A stretch of 64,000 bases of DNA from Sphingopyxis sp. Root154 (GTDB lineage: Bacteria; Pseudomonadota; Alphaproteobacteria; Sphingomonadales; Sphingomonadaceae). How positions within the stretch are numbered: the stretch's first letter is position 1; each line of letters begins with the position of its first letter. The stretch is taken from positions 1,054,001 through 1,118,000 of the forward strand of contig NZ_LMGI01000001.1 in the NCBI RefSeq assembly GCF_001427105.1, in the 5' to 3' direction. Below the pieces are notes generated by a model. The model was not told the DNA's origin. It did no database searches and worked only from the letters and a program-made list of their open reading frames with translations. Position numbers and translations under genes: made by a program. Positions 35,233 to 43,418 of this stretch are shown in pieces.

Positions 35233-35248
35233 TTTACGTTTACGTCAA
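35233..35248 (+). promoter_or_regulatory. LiuR-like operator upstream of the crotonase gene
   Basis: TTTACGTTTACGTCAA closely resembles the MerR-family LiuR site described for acyl-CoA and branched-chain amino acid degradation genes (recalled consensus TTTACGTTTACGTAAA type). It is 62 bases before the crotonase ATG, a promoter-proximal position. No MerR gene is in the window. Confidence 0.55.
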
Positions 35249-35310
35249 CTAGAGCTTGCACTCCTCCGCCTCGCTTGCGACGCTGCTCCCAAAGCCAAGG
35301 AGAGAGATGG

Positions 35311-36234
35311 ATGAGCTTCGACCAGATTCGCCTCGACCGCCACGAGGGCATCGCGCTGCTGACGCTGCACCGCCCCGACCGGATGAACGCCTTTACCACC
35401 CAGATGATGCTGGAGATTGTCGCCGCGCTCGACGAATGCGACGCCGACGACGGCGTGCGCGCGGTGATCTTCACCGGATCGGGCGACCGCGCTTATTGTG
35501 CCGGAGCGGATCTCGGCCAGGGCGCCGCGACCTTCGATTACGACAAGCGCACCGACAAGGCGGCGCTGCTACCCGACGGCATGGCGGCAAGCCCTGTCGC
35601 CGAGGACGGCACGATCGACTGGTCGCACCCGCTGATCCGCGATTCGGGCGGGCGCGTTTCGATGCGCATTTTCGACAGCAAGAAGCCCGTATTAGGAGCG
35701 ATCAACGGCGCCGCGGTCGGCATCGGCGCGACGATGACGCTGTCGATGGACGCTCGGCTCGCGAGCGAGACGGCGCGCTATGGCTTCGTCTTTGCGCGGC
35801 GCGGGATCGTGCCCGAGGCGGCGTCGAGCTGGTTCCTGCCGCGGCTGGTCGGCATCCAGAATGCGGTCGACTGGTGCTATTCGGGGCGGCTGATCGACGC
35901 CGCCGAAGCGCATAAAAAGGGCCTCGTGCAATCGGTCCACGCCCCCGGCGAACTCGTCGACGCCGCGATCGCCAAGGCGCGCGAGCTGACCGATCACAGC
36001 GCGCCGGTATCGGTCGCGCTCACCCGCCATATGCTGTGGCGGATGCTCGGGGCGCCGCACCCGATGAGCGCGCACCGCTGGGACAGCCGCGCGATCTTTG
36101 CGCGCGGCCGCAGCGCCGATGCTGCCGAGGGTGTATCCAGCTTCCTCGAAAAGCGCCCCGCGAACTTCACCGTCAGCGTCGCGGATGATTATCCGTGGTT
36201 CGCCGAGTTCGAGGACACCCCGCCCTATAGCTGA
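35311..36234 (+). CDS. Enoyl-CoA hydratase/isomerase (crotonase) family protein
   Basis: Acts on acyl-CoA in beta-oxidation or amino-acid breakdown. The 307 residues have GSGDRAYCAGADL for the first oxyanion region, and the second block INGAAVGIGATMTLSMDARLAS with the acidic catalytic site in FARRGIVPEAASS. It is longer than the usual ~260 residues, with extra sequence at ~85-115. AAGGAGAGA lies just before ATG 35311, ruling out the upstream in-frame ATG at 35275. The operator-like motif at 35233 suggests control with other acyl-CoA genes. Confidence 0.92.
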   Translation: MSFDQIRLDRHEGIALLTLHRPDRMNAFTTQMMLEIVAALDECDADDGVRAVIFTGSGDRAYCAGADLGQGAATFDYDKRTDKAALLPDGMAASPVAEDGTIDWSHPLIRDSGGRVSMRIFDSKKPVLGAINGAAVGIGATMTLSMDARLASETARYGFVFARRGIVPEAASSWFLPRLVGIQNAVDWCYSGRLIDAAEAHKKGLVQSVHAPGELVDAAIAKARELTDHSAPVSVALTRHMLWRMLGAPHPMSAHRWDSRAIFARGRSADAAEGVSSFLEKRPANFTVSVADDYPWFAEFEDTPPYS

Positions 36235-36434
36235 CCGCGGGGCCGGAACCAGGGCCGGAAGAACATGTAGAGGCCCGAGAATATCAGCAGGAAGAGCGGC
36301 GGCAGCGGCAGATAATAGACCCACTGGGCGGGCTCCTGCCCTGCCCCGAGCATCACGAAAATCGCGAGGACTATCCCCGAGAAGAGGAGCGATACCCAGC
36401 GGTGAAACTGCCGGATCCACAGGTTCCAGTTCAT
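36225..36434 (-). CDS. Small membrane protein, unknown function
   Basis: A 69-residue protein with two hydrophobic segments (about 13-32 and 38-60) and a basic C-terminus (FFRPWFRPRG). Its N-terminus WIRQFHRWVSLLFSG recalls the start of PepSY-type membrane proteins. It lies 21 bases downstream of the AHSA1 gene and probably belongs to the ArsR operon. Its end overlaps the convergent crotonase gene by 10 bases. Confidence 0.7.
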   Translation of the reverse strand: MNWNLWIRQFHRWVSLLFSGIVLAIFVMLGAGQEPAQWVYYLPLPPLFLLIFSGLYMFFRPWFRPRGQL

Positions 36435-36455
36435 AAGATTCTCCCTGTTTGATTG

Positions 36456-36884
36456 TCAGTCGAGCCTGGCCACGACCTTTTCCAGATTTTCGAGATGGAT
36501 GCGCCAGCCGCCCTTGGCGCCGCCGAAGGCCTGCTTCTGGTCGGGGCGGAAACCGACCTGCTCCATGCGCAGCAGCGTTCCGGCCGCGGTCGGTTCGAGC
36601 GTGAAGGTGACGACGCTGTCCAGCGCGTAGGCCGGATCATCGTGCGTGGTATTCCAAGCGTAGGACAGCGTCCGCCCCGGTTCGACAGCGAGGATTTCAC
36701 AATCGACATAGCCCCAGTCGCCCCGCAGCTGGAACCGGTGGCCGAGGTCGAGGCCGAAGTCGTTCTTCATCAGCCATGCCTCGATCAGATGCTGCTGCGT
36801 CAGCGCGCGCCAGAGCTTTTCAGGCGGATGCGGGATTTCGCGCTCGACGGTTACGGTGCGCACATCGGTGTCAGTGTCGGTCAT
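36456..36884 (-). CDS. SRPBCC/AHSA1-domain protein
   Basis: A 142-residue START-like fold protein of the Aha1 C-terminal type. Evidence is REIPHPPEKLWRALTQQHLIEAWL at the N-terminus and the closing GGWRIHLENLEKVVARLD. It overlaps the ArsR gene by 4 bases (ATGA), the common ArsR-AHSA1 pair in proteobacteria. Ligand and function are unknown; such pairs are thought to sense and bind small hydrophobic molecules. Confidence 0.87.
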   Translation of the reverse strand: MTDTDTDVRTVTVEREIPHPPEKLWRALTQQHLIEAWLMKNDFGLDLGHRFQLRGDWGYVDCEILAVEPGRTLSYAWNTTHDDPAYALDSVVTFTLEPTAAGTLLRMEQVGFRPDQKQAFGGAKGGWRIHLENLEKVVARLD

Positions 36885-37207
36885 TGATCCATCCTTTTGA
36901 GCAAATCTTCCAAATCGTCGAACCTCGCCTCCCAGAAGCGGTTCATGCGGCCGGTCCAGTCGACCAGCGGTGCGAGCGCGCTTTGCTGCGCGCTATAGTG
37001 CGTCTGGCGCCCCTCGTGCCGGTCGAGCACCAGCCCTGCCTGTTTGAGGATGCCGAGATGTTTCGACACCGCGGGCTGCGAAATGCCCGCGCCCGCGGTG
37101 AGCGCGCCGACCGTCTGCTCGCCGTCCAGGCAGAGCCGTTCGAACAGCGCGCGCCGGCTGGGATCGGCGAGCGCCTTAAAGAGAAGATCGGGCGAGGGTT
37201 GCGTCAT
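36881..37207 (-). CDS. ArsR-family transcriptional regulator
   Basis: A 108-residue winged-helix repressor: ALADPSRRALFERL, then the HTH ISQPAVSKHLGILKQAGLV and the wing DRHEGRQTHYSA. No metal-binding CxC is present, so it is not an arsenic or cadmium sensor; it fits the SdpR-like/AHSA1-linked branch. It likely represses its own operon through the palindrome at 37239-37256. Confidence 0.93.
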   Translation of the reverse strand: MTQPSPDLLFKALADPSRRALFERLCLDGEQTVGALTAGAGISQPAVSKHLGILKQAGLVLDRHEGRQTHYSAQQSALAPLVDWTGRMNRFWEARFDDLEDLLKRMDQ

Positions 37208-37238
37208 AATTCATAACTCACTGGCTATATGTTTTCTC

Positions 37239-37256
37239 ATAACCATATAGTTATGG
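37239..37256. promoter_or_regulatory. ArsR operator palindrome
   Basis: CATAAC-CATATA-GTTATG has perfect 6-bp arms, in an AT-rich patch that contrasts with the GC-rich surroundings. It begins 31 bases beyond the ArsR start codon, and a second partial CATAAC half-site is at 37213-37218. It matches the ATAAC/GTTAT-type sites of this ArsR branch. Confidence 0.65.
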
Positions 37257-37336
37257 ATGTCAAGCGCCGCCATTGCGGCGGCCGTGCCGCCCATCGGATG
37301 CTGGAGCCGGCGTTTGCCTTCTGGCTAGATAGCGGA

Positions 37337-37810
37337 ATGAAACCTCCGGGCTCGCCTTCCGTCCACCCTTCGCGCCGCATCGTCTGCGCCGGGATGCTGG
37401 CGGGCCTGACCCTCCCGTCCATTGCAATTGCGAGGCCCGTCATGCCCAATCGCACGATCAACCCGACCGGCGTCTCTTATGCGCAGGCGCATCTTGTCGA
37501 AGCGCCGACGCGCTGGCTGTTCGTCAGCGGCCAGATTCCGGTCGACGAAAAGGATCGGGTGCCTGCGGACTTCGAGGAACAGTGCCGGCTCGTCTGGCGC
37601 AATGTCGAAAAACAGCTTCATGCCGGCGGGATGACCTTGCAGGATCTGGCCAAGGTCACCGTCTTCCTGTCGGACCGCCGCTATCGCGAGGCGAATTACA
37701 AGGTAAGACACGAGGTGCTGGGCGGCCATTCGCCCGCGCTGACGATCATCATCGCTGACATCTATGACGAGGCATGGCTGCTCGAGATCGAGGCGATCGC
37801 CGCCGCCTAA
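37337..37810 (+). CDS. RidA/YjgF-family protein with apparent export signal
   Basis: RidA proteins hydrolyse reactive enamines and imines. The conserved core (NRTINPTGVSYAQAH, FVSGQIPVDEKDRVPADFEEQC, KVTVFLSDRRYREAN) starts near 37442. From ATG 37337 there is an N-terminal extension with PSRRIVCAGMLAGLTLPSIA, a Tat-like or Sec signal pattern, so a periplasmic form is likely. An ATG at 37442 would give a plain cytosolic protein. A still longer frame from 37229 overlaps the ArsR operator and is rejected. The conserved C-terminal arginine and glutamate of active RidA are not both obvious. Confidence 0.75.
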   Translation: MKPPGSPSVHPSRRIVCAGMLAGLTLPSIAIARPVMPNRTINPTGVSYAQAHLVEAPTRWLFVSGQIPVDEKDRVPADFEEQCRLVWRNVEKQLHAGGMTLQDLAKVTVFLSDRRYREANYKVRHEVLGGHSPALTIIIADIYDEAWLLEIEAIAAA

Positions 37811-37819
37811 CGATCCCTG

Positions 37820-38236
37820 TTATCGATCCTTGTCGCGTTTCAGGATCAGCGCGGTGGTCGTATCCTCGACCCCCGCGATCAGCGCGATCCGGTCGCGCGC
37901 CGCGTTGAGCCCGGCCGCATCGACTGCCTCGATCTCGACGAGCAGGTCGATCTCGCCGCTGAGCGAATAGCAGCGCGCAACCTCCGCCATGCCGGTGACG
38001 GCCGCGACGATGTCGGGCGAGGGCGTGCGCGCGAGCCGCAGTTGCAGGATCGCCGCGATGCCGCCCTCGTCGACGATGCGCGCGTGATAGCCGCCGATCG
38101 TCCCTGCGGCTTCCAGCTTCGACAATCGTTCGCGCACCGAACTGCGCGCGAGACCCACGGTCGCCGCGATCGTCTTCAGTGGCAGGCGGGCATTGCCGCG
38201 CAACATTGCCACGATTTGCCGGTCGATCGCGTCCAT
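37820..38236 (-). CDS. Lrp/AsnC-family transcriptional regulator
   Basis: A 138-residue amino-acid-responsive regulator. The N-terminal HTH is DRQIVAMLRGNARLPLKTIAATVGLARSSVRERLSKLEAAG, cited here only by its start, and the C-terminal RAM/ACT-like domain includes GEIDLLVEIEAVDA. ATG 38236, preceded by GGAGAGGA, is chosen over the in-frame 38467. It diverges from the PD40 lipoprotein gene across 115 bases and may regulate it or the convergent RidA gene; this is not shown. Confidence 0.9.
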   Translation of the reverse strand: MDAIDRQIVAMLRGNARLPLKTIAATVGLARSSVRERLSKLEAAGTIGGYHARIVDEGGIAAILQLRLARTPSPDIVAAVTGMAEVARCYSLSGEIDLLVEIEAVDAAGLNAARDRIALIAGVEDTTTALILKRDKDR

Positions 38237-38351
38237 ATCCTCTCCCCGCCGCCCTTTTGGCGCCGCCACCGCCAATCGGACGATGGCCAAGCGCTTGCAG
38301 TCCGGCAAAATTAATCGCGCTTCTGCTAACCTCTTGCCGGAGAGAAAGTCC

Positions 38352-39254
38352 ATGATGTTTGCCCGCCGCGCTCCCGCATTGCTCTCGCTCGCCGCGCTCG
38401 CTGGATGCACCGCGGCGGCGGAGAGCCCGGTGCCGGCCACCGCGACGCTATGGACCCCCGCCGCCATCTCGGGGCCGGGCTATGAATCCTCACCGACCTT
38501 CACCCCCGACGGACGGACGATGATCTACCTCGCCGCTGACAAGGATTTTCGGAACTACCGGCTGATGCAGTCGCAGTGCGAGAATGGCGCATGGGGCAAG
38601 CCCGTTCCGCCACGCTTTGCGATGCCGCTGCCGGTGATCGAGGCCGACCCTTTCGTCACCTCCGACGGCGAGCGGCTCTATTATATCTCATCGCGGCACG
38701 CGCCCGCGAAGGAGGACTTCGACATCTGGTATGTCGAGCGCATCGCGGGTGGCGGCTGGGGCGAACCGCAGCGCCTGCCCGAACCGGTCAACTCGCCCGC
38801 AGCCGAGCTGCTGCCCCGCACCGACGCCGCTGGCAGGCTCTACTTCGGCTCGAGCCGCGCGGGCAGTGCGGGCGGCGGCGACATCTATGTCGCGACCGAA
38901 GTCCGGCCGGGCGAATGGACGGTCGCAAACCTTGGCCCGCCGGTCAGCGCCGGAGCCTATGAGTATGAAGCGGAGATTTCGCGTGACGGAAAGACGATGA
39001 TCACCGTGTCCGATCGCGGCGATCGCTCGCATCTCTACCGCTATCGCCGCGAGGGCGAACGCTGGGTCGAGGCCGGGCGCATTCCGGCCGATCCCGCCCA
39101 GTTCCAGGTCGGTCCGCTGCTGTCGCCGAAGAGCGACCGGCTGCTCTTCGCGCAGCGGCACGGCGAGCTGTCGGGCGAGATGTTCCTGATCGACCTGGTG
39201 CCCGAACCCGACCGGTCGTGGCCGCCGACGTGCGGCGATCAGGCGGCGTTATAG
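38352..39254 (+). CDS. PD40/TolB-like beta-propeller lipoprotein
   Basis: A 300-residue exported protein. A signal peptide ends in the lipobox LAGC (Cys19 counting from ATG 38352), so it is probably an outer-membrane or periplasmic lipoprotein. The body carries repeated WD40-like PD40 blocks, for example SPTFTPDGRTMIYLAAD, FVTSDGERLYYIS and EISRDGKTMITVSD. Role unknown; such propellers act as binding scaffolds. It overlaps the convergent PhoD gene end by 16 bases. Confidence 0.85.
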   Translation: MMFARRAPALLSLAALAGCTAAAESPVPATATLWTPAAISGPGYESSPTFTPDGRTMIYLAADKDFRNYRLMQSQCENGAWGKPVPPRFAMPLPVIEADPFVTSDGERLYYISSRHAPAKEDFDIWYVERIAGGGWGEPQRLPEPVNSPAAELLPRTDAAGRLYFGSSRAGSAGGGDIYVATEVRPGEWTVANLGPPVSAGAYEYEAEISRDGKTMITVSDRGDRSHLYRYRREGERWVEAGRIPADPAQFQVGPLLSPKSDRLLFAQRHGELSGEMFLIDLVPEPDRSWPPTCGDQAAL

Positions 39255-40870
39255 ACGCGCCGCCCGCGCTCCGCGGTCATGCTGTGCGTATTCTTCAGTG
39301 CGAGCGAACGCGCGCGGATTGTTTCGACACTGTGCCAGTTCGCGGTCACCCGCTCGGGCGAGAATTGCACGGTCACATAGCCGCGATCCTCGGTGTTCGC
39401 CCATTTGAGCTGCGGCGACGAGCGGCGCAGCGCCGTCACGCGCGCGTTGTCGGCCACGCCCTTGATATAGCTTTCATACCCCGGGGAAGTAACGCTCTGC
39501 CCCGCAATCTCGATTCCCGCCGGCCGGCCGTCCTCAGCGAGGTCGAAGGCCCAGGCATTGTGCGTGTCGCCGGTCAGCGTGACGAGGTCGGCGTCGGCGC
39601 GCTGCGCCGCAGCGAGCAGGCGCGATCGCGCAGCGGGATAGCCGTCCCACGCGTCTAGGTTGAGCGGCAGGCCCGCCTTGGCCGCAAGCTGGCCCGCGTC
39701 GACCCGGCGGCGGACATAGTCAGGCTGTTCGCCCGCGAACCAGTCGCGCGTCTCGGGTGGCGTAAAGAGCGTGCCCATCACGACCTGCTGCGCGCAGACC
39801 TGCCAGCGCGTTCCCGCCCTTGTCGATGCGGCGAGCCCGTCGAACAGCCATTTCTCCTGCTCCGCGCCGAGCATCTGGCGCGCCGCGTCGCGGTAGCCGG
39901 TTTCGGCAAACTGCTTGAGCTTCGCCGCGGCGTCGCCGCCGCCCGCGATAATCTCGTCGATCTCGAACTGCCGGTCGCGCGCGGTCACGCGCGTTTCGGG
40001 GAGGAAGATCGTCGCGAGGTCGCCAGCCTGATATTGGCGCCAGCGCGAGTCGGAGACGGGCATCCACTCGCGATAGGCGCGTTCGGCGGCGGCCATGCGC
40101 GTCACCCAGTCGCCTTCGCCCTCGTTGTGATTTTCGGCGCCACCCTTCCACACGTCGTTCGCGAATTCATGGTCGTCCCACTGGGCGATCATCGGGAACA
40201 GCTGGTGCAGCTTCTGCAGGTCGGGATCGGCGCGATAGGCCGCATAGCGAAGGCGATAATCGGCAAGCGCGACGATCTCGTGCGCGGGCTGGATCTCGCG
40301 TCCCGGAAGCGCCTGCTTCGCCGAGGGATAGTCGCCGGGGGGATATTCGTAGAGATAGTCGCCGACATGCGCGACGAGGTCGATGTCGCCGCGCGCCGCC
40401 GCATGGCCATAGGCATTGAACCAGCCGAACGGCATGTTCGAGCAGGAGAAGAGCGCAAGATTGAACGCCTTGGTCGAGCCCTGCGGCAAGGTGCGCGTGC
40501 GGCCGGTCACCGACCTGGTGCCGTCGGGCGCGATAAAGCGATAATGATACCAGCGGCCGGGCTTCAGCCCGTCGACGACCAGCTTTGCGGTATGATCGCG
40601 TTCACCCGCCGCGACGACGCTGCCGCCCGCGACGACCTTGGCGAAATCCGCGCTTTCCGACAATTCGGCGGTCAGCGTCGCATCGCTCGCCGCAGCATAG
40701 CGAGTCCACAGCAGCACCGAATTCGGCGCCGGCTCGCCGCTCGCGACGCCATGGGTAAAGCCCTGCGCCATCATCGCGCGCGCGGCGCCCGGCAGCGACA
40801 GCGCCGCCAGCCCGACGGTGCCAAGTTTGATCAGATGACGCCGGTCGATCTCGCCCCAATGATGATGCAT
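39239..40870 (-). CDS. PhoD-family alkaline phosphatase/phosphodiesterase
   Basis: Exported phosphatase of 543 residues. The N-terminus has the Tat motif DRRHLIKLG and a hydrophobic stretch ending in GAARA. The mature part starts with the PhoD N-domain (FTHGVASGEPAPNSVLLWTR); metal ligands are in LFSCSNMPFGW, HVGDYLYEY, QWDDHEFANDVW and the late VTLTGDTHNAWAFD. PhoD enzymes cleave phosphodiesters and phosphomonoesters with Ca2+/Fe3+. No Pho box was searched for in detail. Confidence 0.93.
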   Translation of the reverse strand: MHHHWGEIDRRHLIKLGTVGLAALSLPGAARAMMAQGFTHGVASGEPAPNSVLLWTRYAAASDATLTAELSESADFAKVVAGGSVVAAGERDHTAKLVVDGLKPGRWYHYRFIAPDGTRSVTGRTRTLPQGSTKAFNLALFSCSNMPFGWFNAYGHAAARGDIDLVAHVGDYLYEYPPGDYPSAKQALPGREIQPAHEIVALADYRLRYAAYRADPDLQKLHQLFPMIAQWDDHEFANDVWKGGAENHNEGEGDWVTRMAAAERAYREWMPVSDSRWRQYQAGDLATIFLPETRVTARDRQFEIDEIIAGGGDAAAKLKQFAETGYRDAARQMLGAEQEKWLFDGLAASTRAGTRWQVCAQQVVMGTLFTPPETRDWFAGEQPDYVRRRVDAGQLAAKAGLPLNLDAWDGYPAARSRLLAAAQRADADLVTLTGDTHNAWAFDLAEDGRPAGIEIAGQSVTSPGYESYIKGVADNARVTALRRSSPQLKWANTEDRGYVTVQFSPERVTANWHSVETIRARSLALKNTHSMTAERGRRVYNAA

Positions 40871-40927
40871 CGCGAATCTCCTCCTCTTTGGCCGGGTCTT
40901 TGCCCCGCCTTTGTGACGATTCGGGTG

Positions 40928-42052
40928 CTATCCCATCACCCCGAGCGCGAGCAGCAGGAGCATGAACATGACGACCGCATGCAGACTGAAAAAGAGAAGC
41001 AAGGTCGCGCGAACAAGGGCGCCGAGCCGTGACGAACGATAGGCGCCGCGCAGCTGCCGATACATATGAAAGGGCACATAGAGCATCGCGAACGCCGTCG
41101 CGACATCGCCGAATATCGTCAGGTTTAGCAAGCGCACAACAACGAACAACAGCAGCATGAAGCTGATCGAATAAGTGACAAAGACGAAATGGTCGTAGGT
41201 GTGAAAGCGGCGGCTGAACGGAAAGAGCAGCCACATGAAGGGCAGTGACAGCGGGATCAGCGCCCATGCGAATTTATAGGCGTTCGCCTGCAGTTTGTAG
41301 AATATGAGCGCGGGGTTCGCGATCGCCTTTTCCAACCCATGGTCGATGAACGGCACACCGGTGTTGACCCTGGTGCGCGAGACGAACTCGACGCTGGTCA
41401 TCACCTGCCTGGCGGGATTTTCAAGCACCGGCGGCCCCGTGTCGCGCTCATTTTTACTCAGGCGTCGTGCCACGCCGAGATAGTCGGCGCTCTTCTGAAG
41501 CGTTTCGCGCTCCTCCTCCAGTAATCGCCGCTCGGTGGCAGGCAGGCTCTTGTCGGCGAGCCGTACATCGATGCGATCGGCTTCCTCATGGAAACTTTCC
41601 TTAAGCGCGTTCGATCGCGTCTGCTCGGCCGCGGCCTTGGCGATTCCCTCGCCCACCCCACCGCCGCTGCCGACGATCGCGAGCACCGCGTAGGTTAGGA
41701 ACACCGCGAACAGGAACAACGCGAGCGGCGAGATGAAACGCGCGCGCTCGCCATGGATATAGCGCCGCGTCAGGTCGCCCGGCCGCCAGCTGAGCAAAGG
41801 CAGCGTGTTCCAGACCTTGCCTTCGAAATGGAAGATCGCATGAACCAGATCGTGCCCGATCGCACCAAAGCTCCGATGCACGTCAGCGCGCTGGCCGCAA
41901 TAATGGCAGTGCGAGCCCGCCAGGCTGGTGCCGCAGTTGAGACAGCGCGCGGGCGCATCACCGCTCGCCGTTCCGCCATGACGCGGCTCGACCGCATGCC
42001 CTGCCAACCCTGCGGTCACCGCCGCCCCGATGCCTTCGATGTCCCCGCTCAT
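40928..42052 (-). CDS. DUF3667 membrane protein with zinc ribbon
   Basis: The 374 residues have an N-terminal zinc ribbon CLNCG...HCHYCGQRA, then FHFEGKVWNTLPLLSWRPG with ERARFISPLALFLFAVFL, which define DUF3667. Five hydrophobic segments lie mostly in the C-terminal half, with a charged coiled region between (about 150-210). Function unknown. ATG 42052 is preferred to 42088 because it lies closer to the conserved domain and next to a GGCAGGG stretch. Confidence 0.85.
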   Translation of the reverse strand: MSGDIEGIGAAVTAGLAGHAVEPRHGGTASGDAPARCLNCGTSLAGSHCHYCGQRADVHRSFGAIGHDLVHAIFHFEGKVWNTLPLLSWRPGDLTRRYIHGERARFISPLALFLFAVFLTYAVLAIVGSGGGVGEGIAKAAAEQTRSNALKESFHEEADRIDVRLADKSLPATERRLLEEERETLQKSADYLGVARRLSKNERDTGPPVLENPARQVMTSVEFVSRTRVNTGVPFIDHGLEKAIANPALIFYKLQANAYKFAWALIPLSLPFMWLLFPFSRRFHTYDHFVFVTYSISFMLLLFVVVRLLNLTIFGDVATAFAMLYVPFHMYRQLRGAYRSSRLGALVRATLLLFFSLHAVVMFMLLLLALGVMG

Positions 42053-42131
42053 GGCGCCCTGCCTAAAGGCGCGCGACGCAGGGTGCAACGGGACTTTCGG
42101 GGGTCACGTAAAACGTGATAGTGGCAGCGCC

Positions 42132-43418
42132 ATGAACGCCGAAGCCCTCACCGCCCCGCCGATGCCCGGCGATGTCGCCGCCCTGATCGCCGACATGGGT
42201 GCGCGCGCGCGCGCCGCGTCGAAGCTGCTCGCGCTGGCGGCGGCGGCCGACAAGGCGGCGGGACTGGTTGCGGCGGCGGCGCAGATTCGCTGGCGGGCGG
42301 CGGATATTCTTGCCGCCAATGCCGAGGATATGGCCGTGGGACAGAAGAACGGCCTGTCGGGCGCGATGCTCGACCGGCTGCGGCTCGACGAGGGACGGCT
42401 TGCCGCGATCGCCGATGCTATCGACGATGTGGCCGCGCTGCCCGATCCGTCGGGCGCCGAAATCGACCGTGTGACGCGGCCGAACGGGCTGGTGCTGAGC
42501 CGCGTGCGGGTGCCGCTTGGCGTCGTCGGCATCATCTATGAAAGCCGCCCCAATGTGACCGCCGATGCGGCGGCGCTCGGGCTGATGTCGGGCAACGCCG
42601 TGATCCTGCGCGGCGGCAGCGAGGCTGTGCATTCGAACCGCGCGCTTCATGCCGCGTTCGCCGCGGGGCTGGTCGAGGCGGGGCTGCCCGCCGATGCGGT
42701 GCAGCTCGTGCCGACGCAGGACCGCGCCGCGGTCGGCGCGATGCTGCGCGCGCAGGGGCTGATCGACATCATCATCCCGCGCGGCGGCAAGGGCCTCGTC
42801 GCGCGCGTGCAGGACGAGGCGCGCGTGCCCGTGCTCGCGCATCTCGACGGGATCAACCATCTCTATATCGACGGCGCCGCCGATCCCGCGAAAGCGGTCG
42901 AACTCGCAGTCAACGCCAAGATGCGCCGCACCGGCGTCTGCGGCGCAACCGAGACGATCCTGATCGACCGCGCCTATCCCGCGCCGCTCGCGATCGTCGA
43001 CGCGCTGGTCAAGGCAGGCTGCGAAGTGCGCGGCGACAAGGCGGTTGCGGCGCTAAGCCCGCATGTCGATGCCGCGTCGGCGGGCGACTGGGACACCGAA
43101 TATCTCGACGCGATCGTCTCGATCGCGATGGTCGACGGCCTATCCGGCGCGCTCGCGCATATCGACGCGCATTCGAGCAAGCATACCGACGCGATCGTCA
43201 CCGAGGATGCCGCCGCCGCCGACCGCTTCCTGACCGGTGTCGACAGCGCGATCGTGATGCACAACGCTTCGACGCAGTTCGCCGACGGTGGCGAATTCGG
43301 CCTCGGCGCCGAAATCGGCATCGCCACAGGACGCTTGCATGCGCGGGGACCGGTCGCGCTAGAGGGGCTGACGACGTATAAATGGCTGGTGCGCGGCACG
43401 GGACAGGTCCGGCCTTGA
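42132..43418 (+). CDS. proA: Glutamate-5-semialdehyde dehydrogenase (gamma-glutamyl phosphate reductase)
   Basis: Second step of proline synthesis, reducing gamma-glutamyl phosphate. The 428 residues show VPLGVVGIIYESRPNVTAD, the catalytic cysteine in RRTGVCGATET, and the C-terminal GEFGLGAEIGIATGRLHARGP. ATG 42132 fits the usual ProA N-terminus. It heads a run of conserved genes; proB is not adjacent in the window. Confidence 0.97.
   Translation: MNAEALTAPPMPGDVAALIADMGARARAASKLLALAAAADKAAGLVAAAAQIRWRAADILAANAEDMAVGQKNGLSGAMLDRLRLDEGRLAAIADAIDDVAALPDPSGAEIDRVTRPNGLVLSRVRVPLGVVGIIYESRPNVTADAAALGLMSGNAVILRGGSEAVHSNRALHAAFAAGLVEAGLPADAVQLVPTQDRAAVGAMLRAQGLIDIIIPRGGKGLVARVQDEARVPVLAHLDGINHLYIDGAADPAKAVELAVNAKMRRTGVCGATETILIDRAYPAPLAIVDALVKAGCEVRGDKAVAALSPHVDAASAGDWDTEYLDAIVSIAMVDGLSGALAHIDAHSSKHTDAIVTEDAAAADRFLTGVDSAIVMHNASTQFADGGEFGLGAEIGIATGRLHARGPVALEGLTTYKWLVRGTGQVRP

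Noticed and set aside
37229-37336. RidA start at 37229
   Set aside because: It would run through the ArsR operator palindrome and an AT-rich patch with no coding bias.
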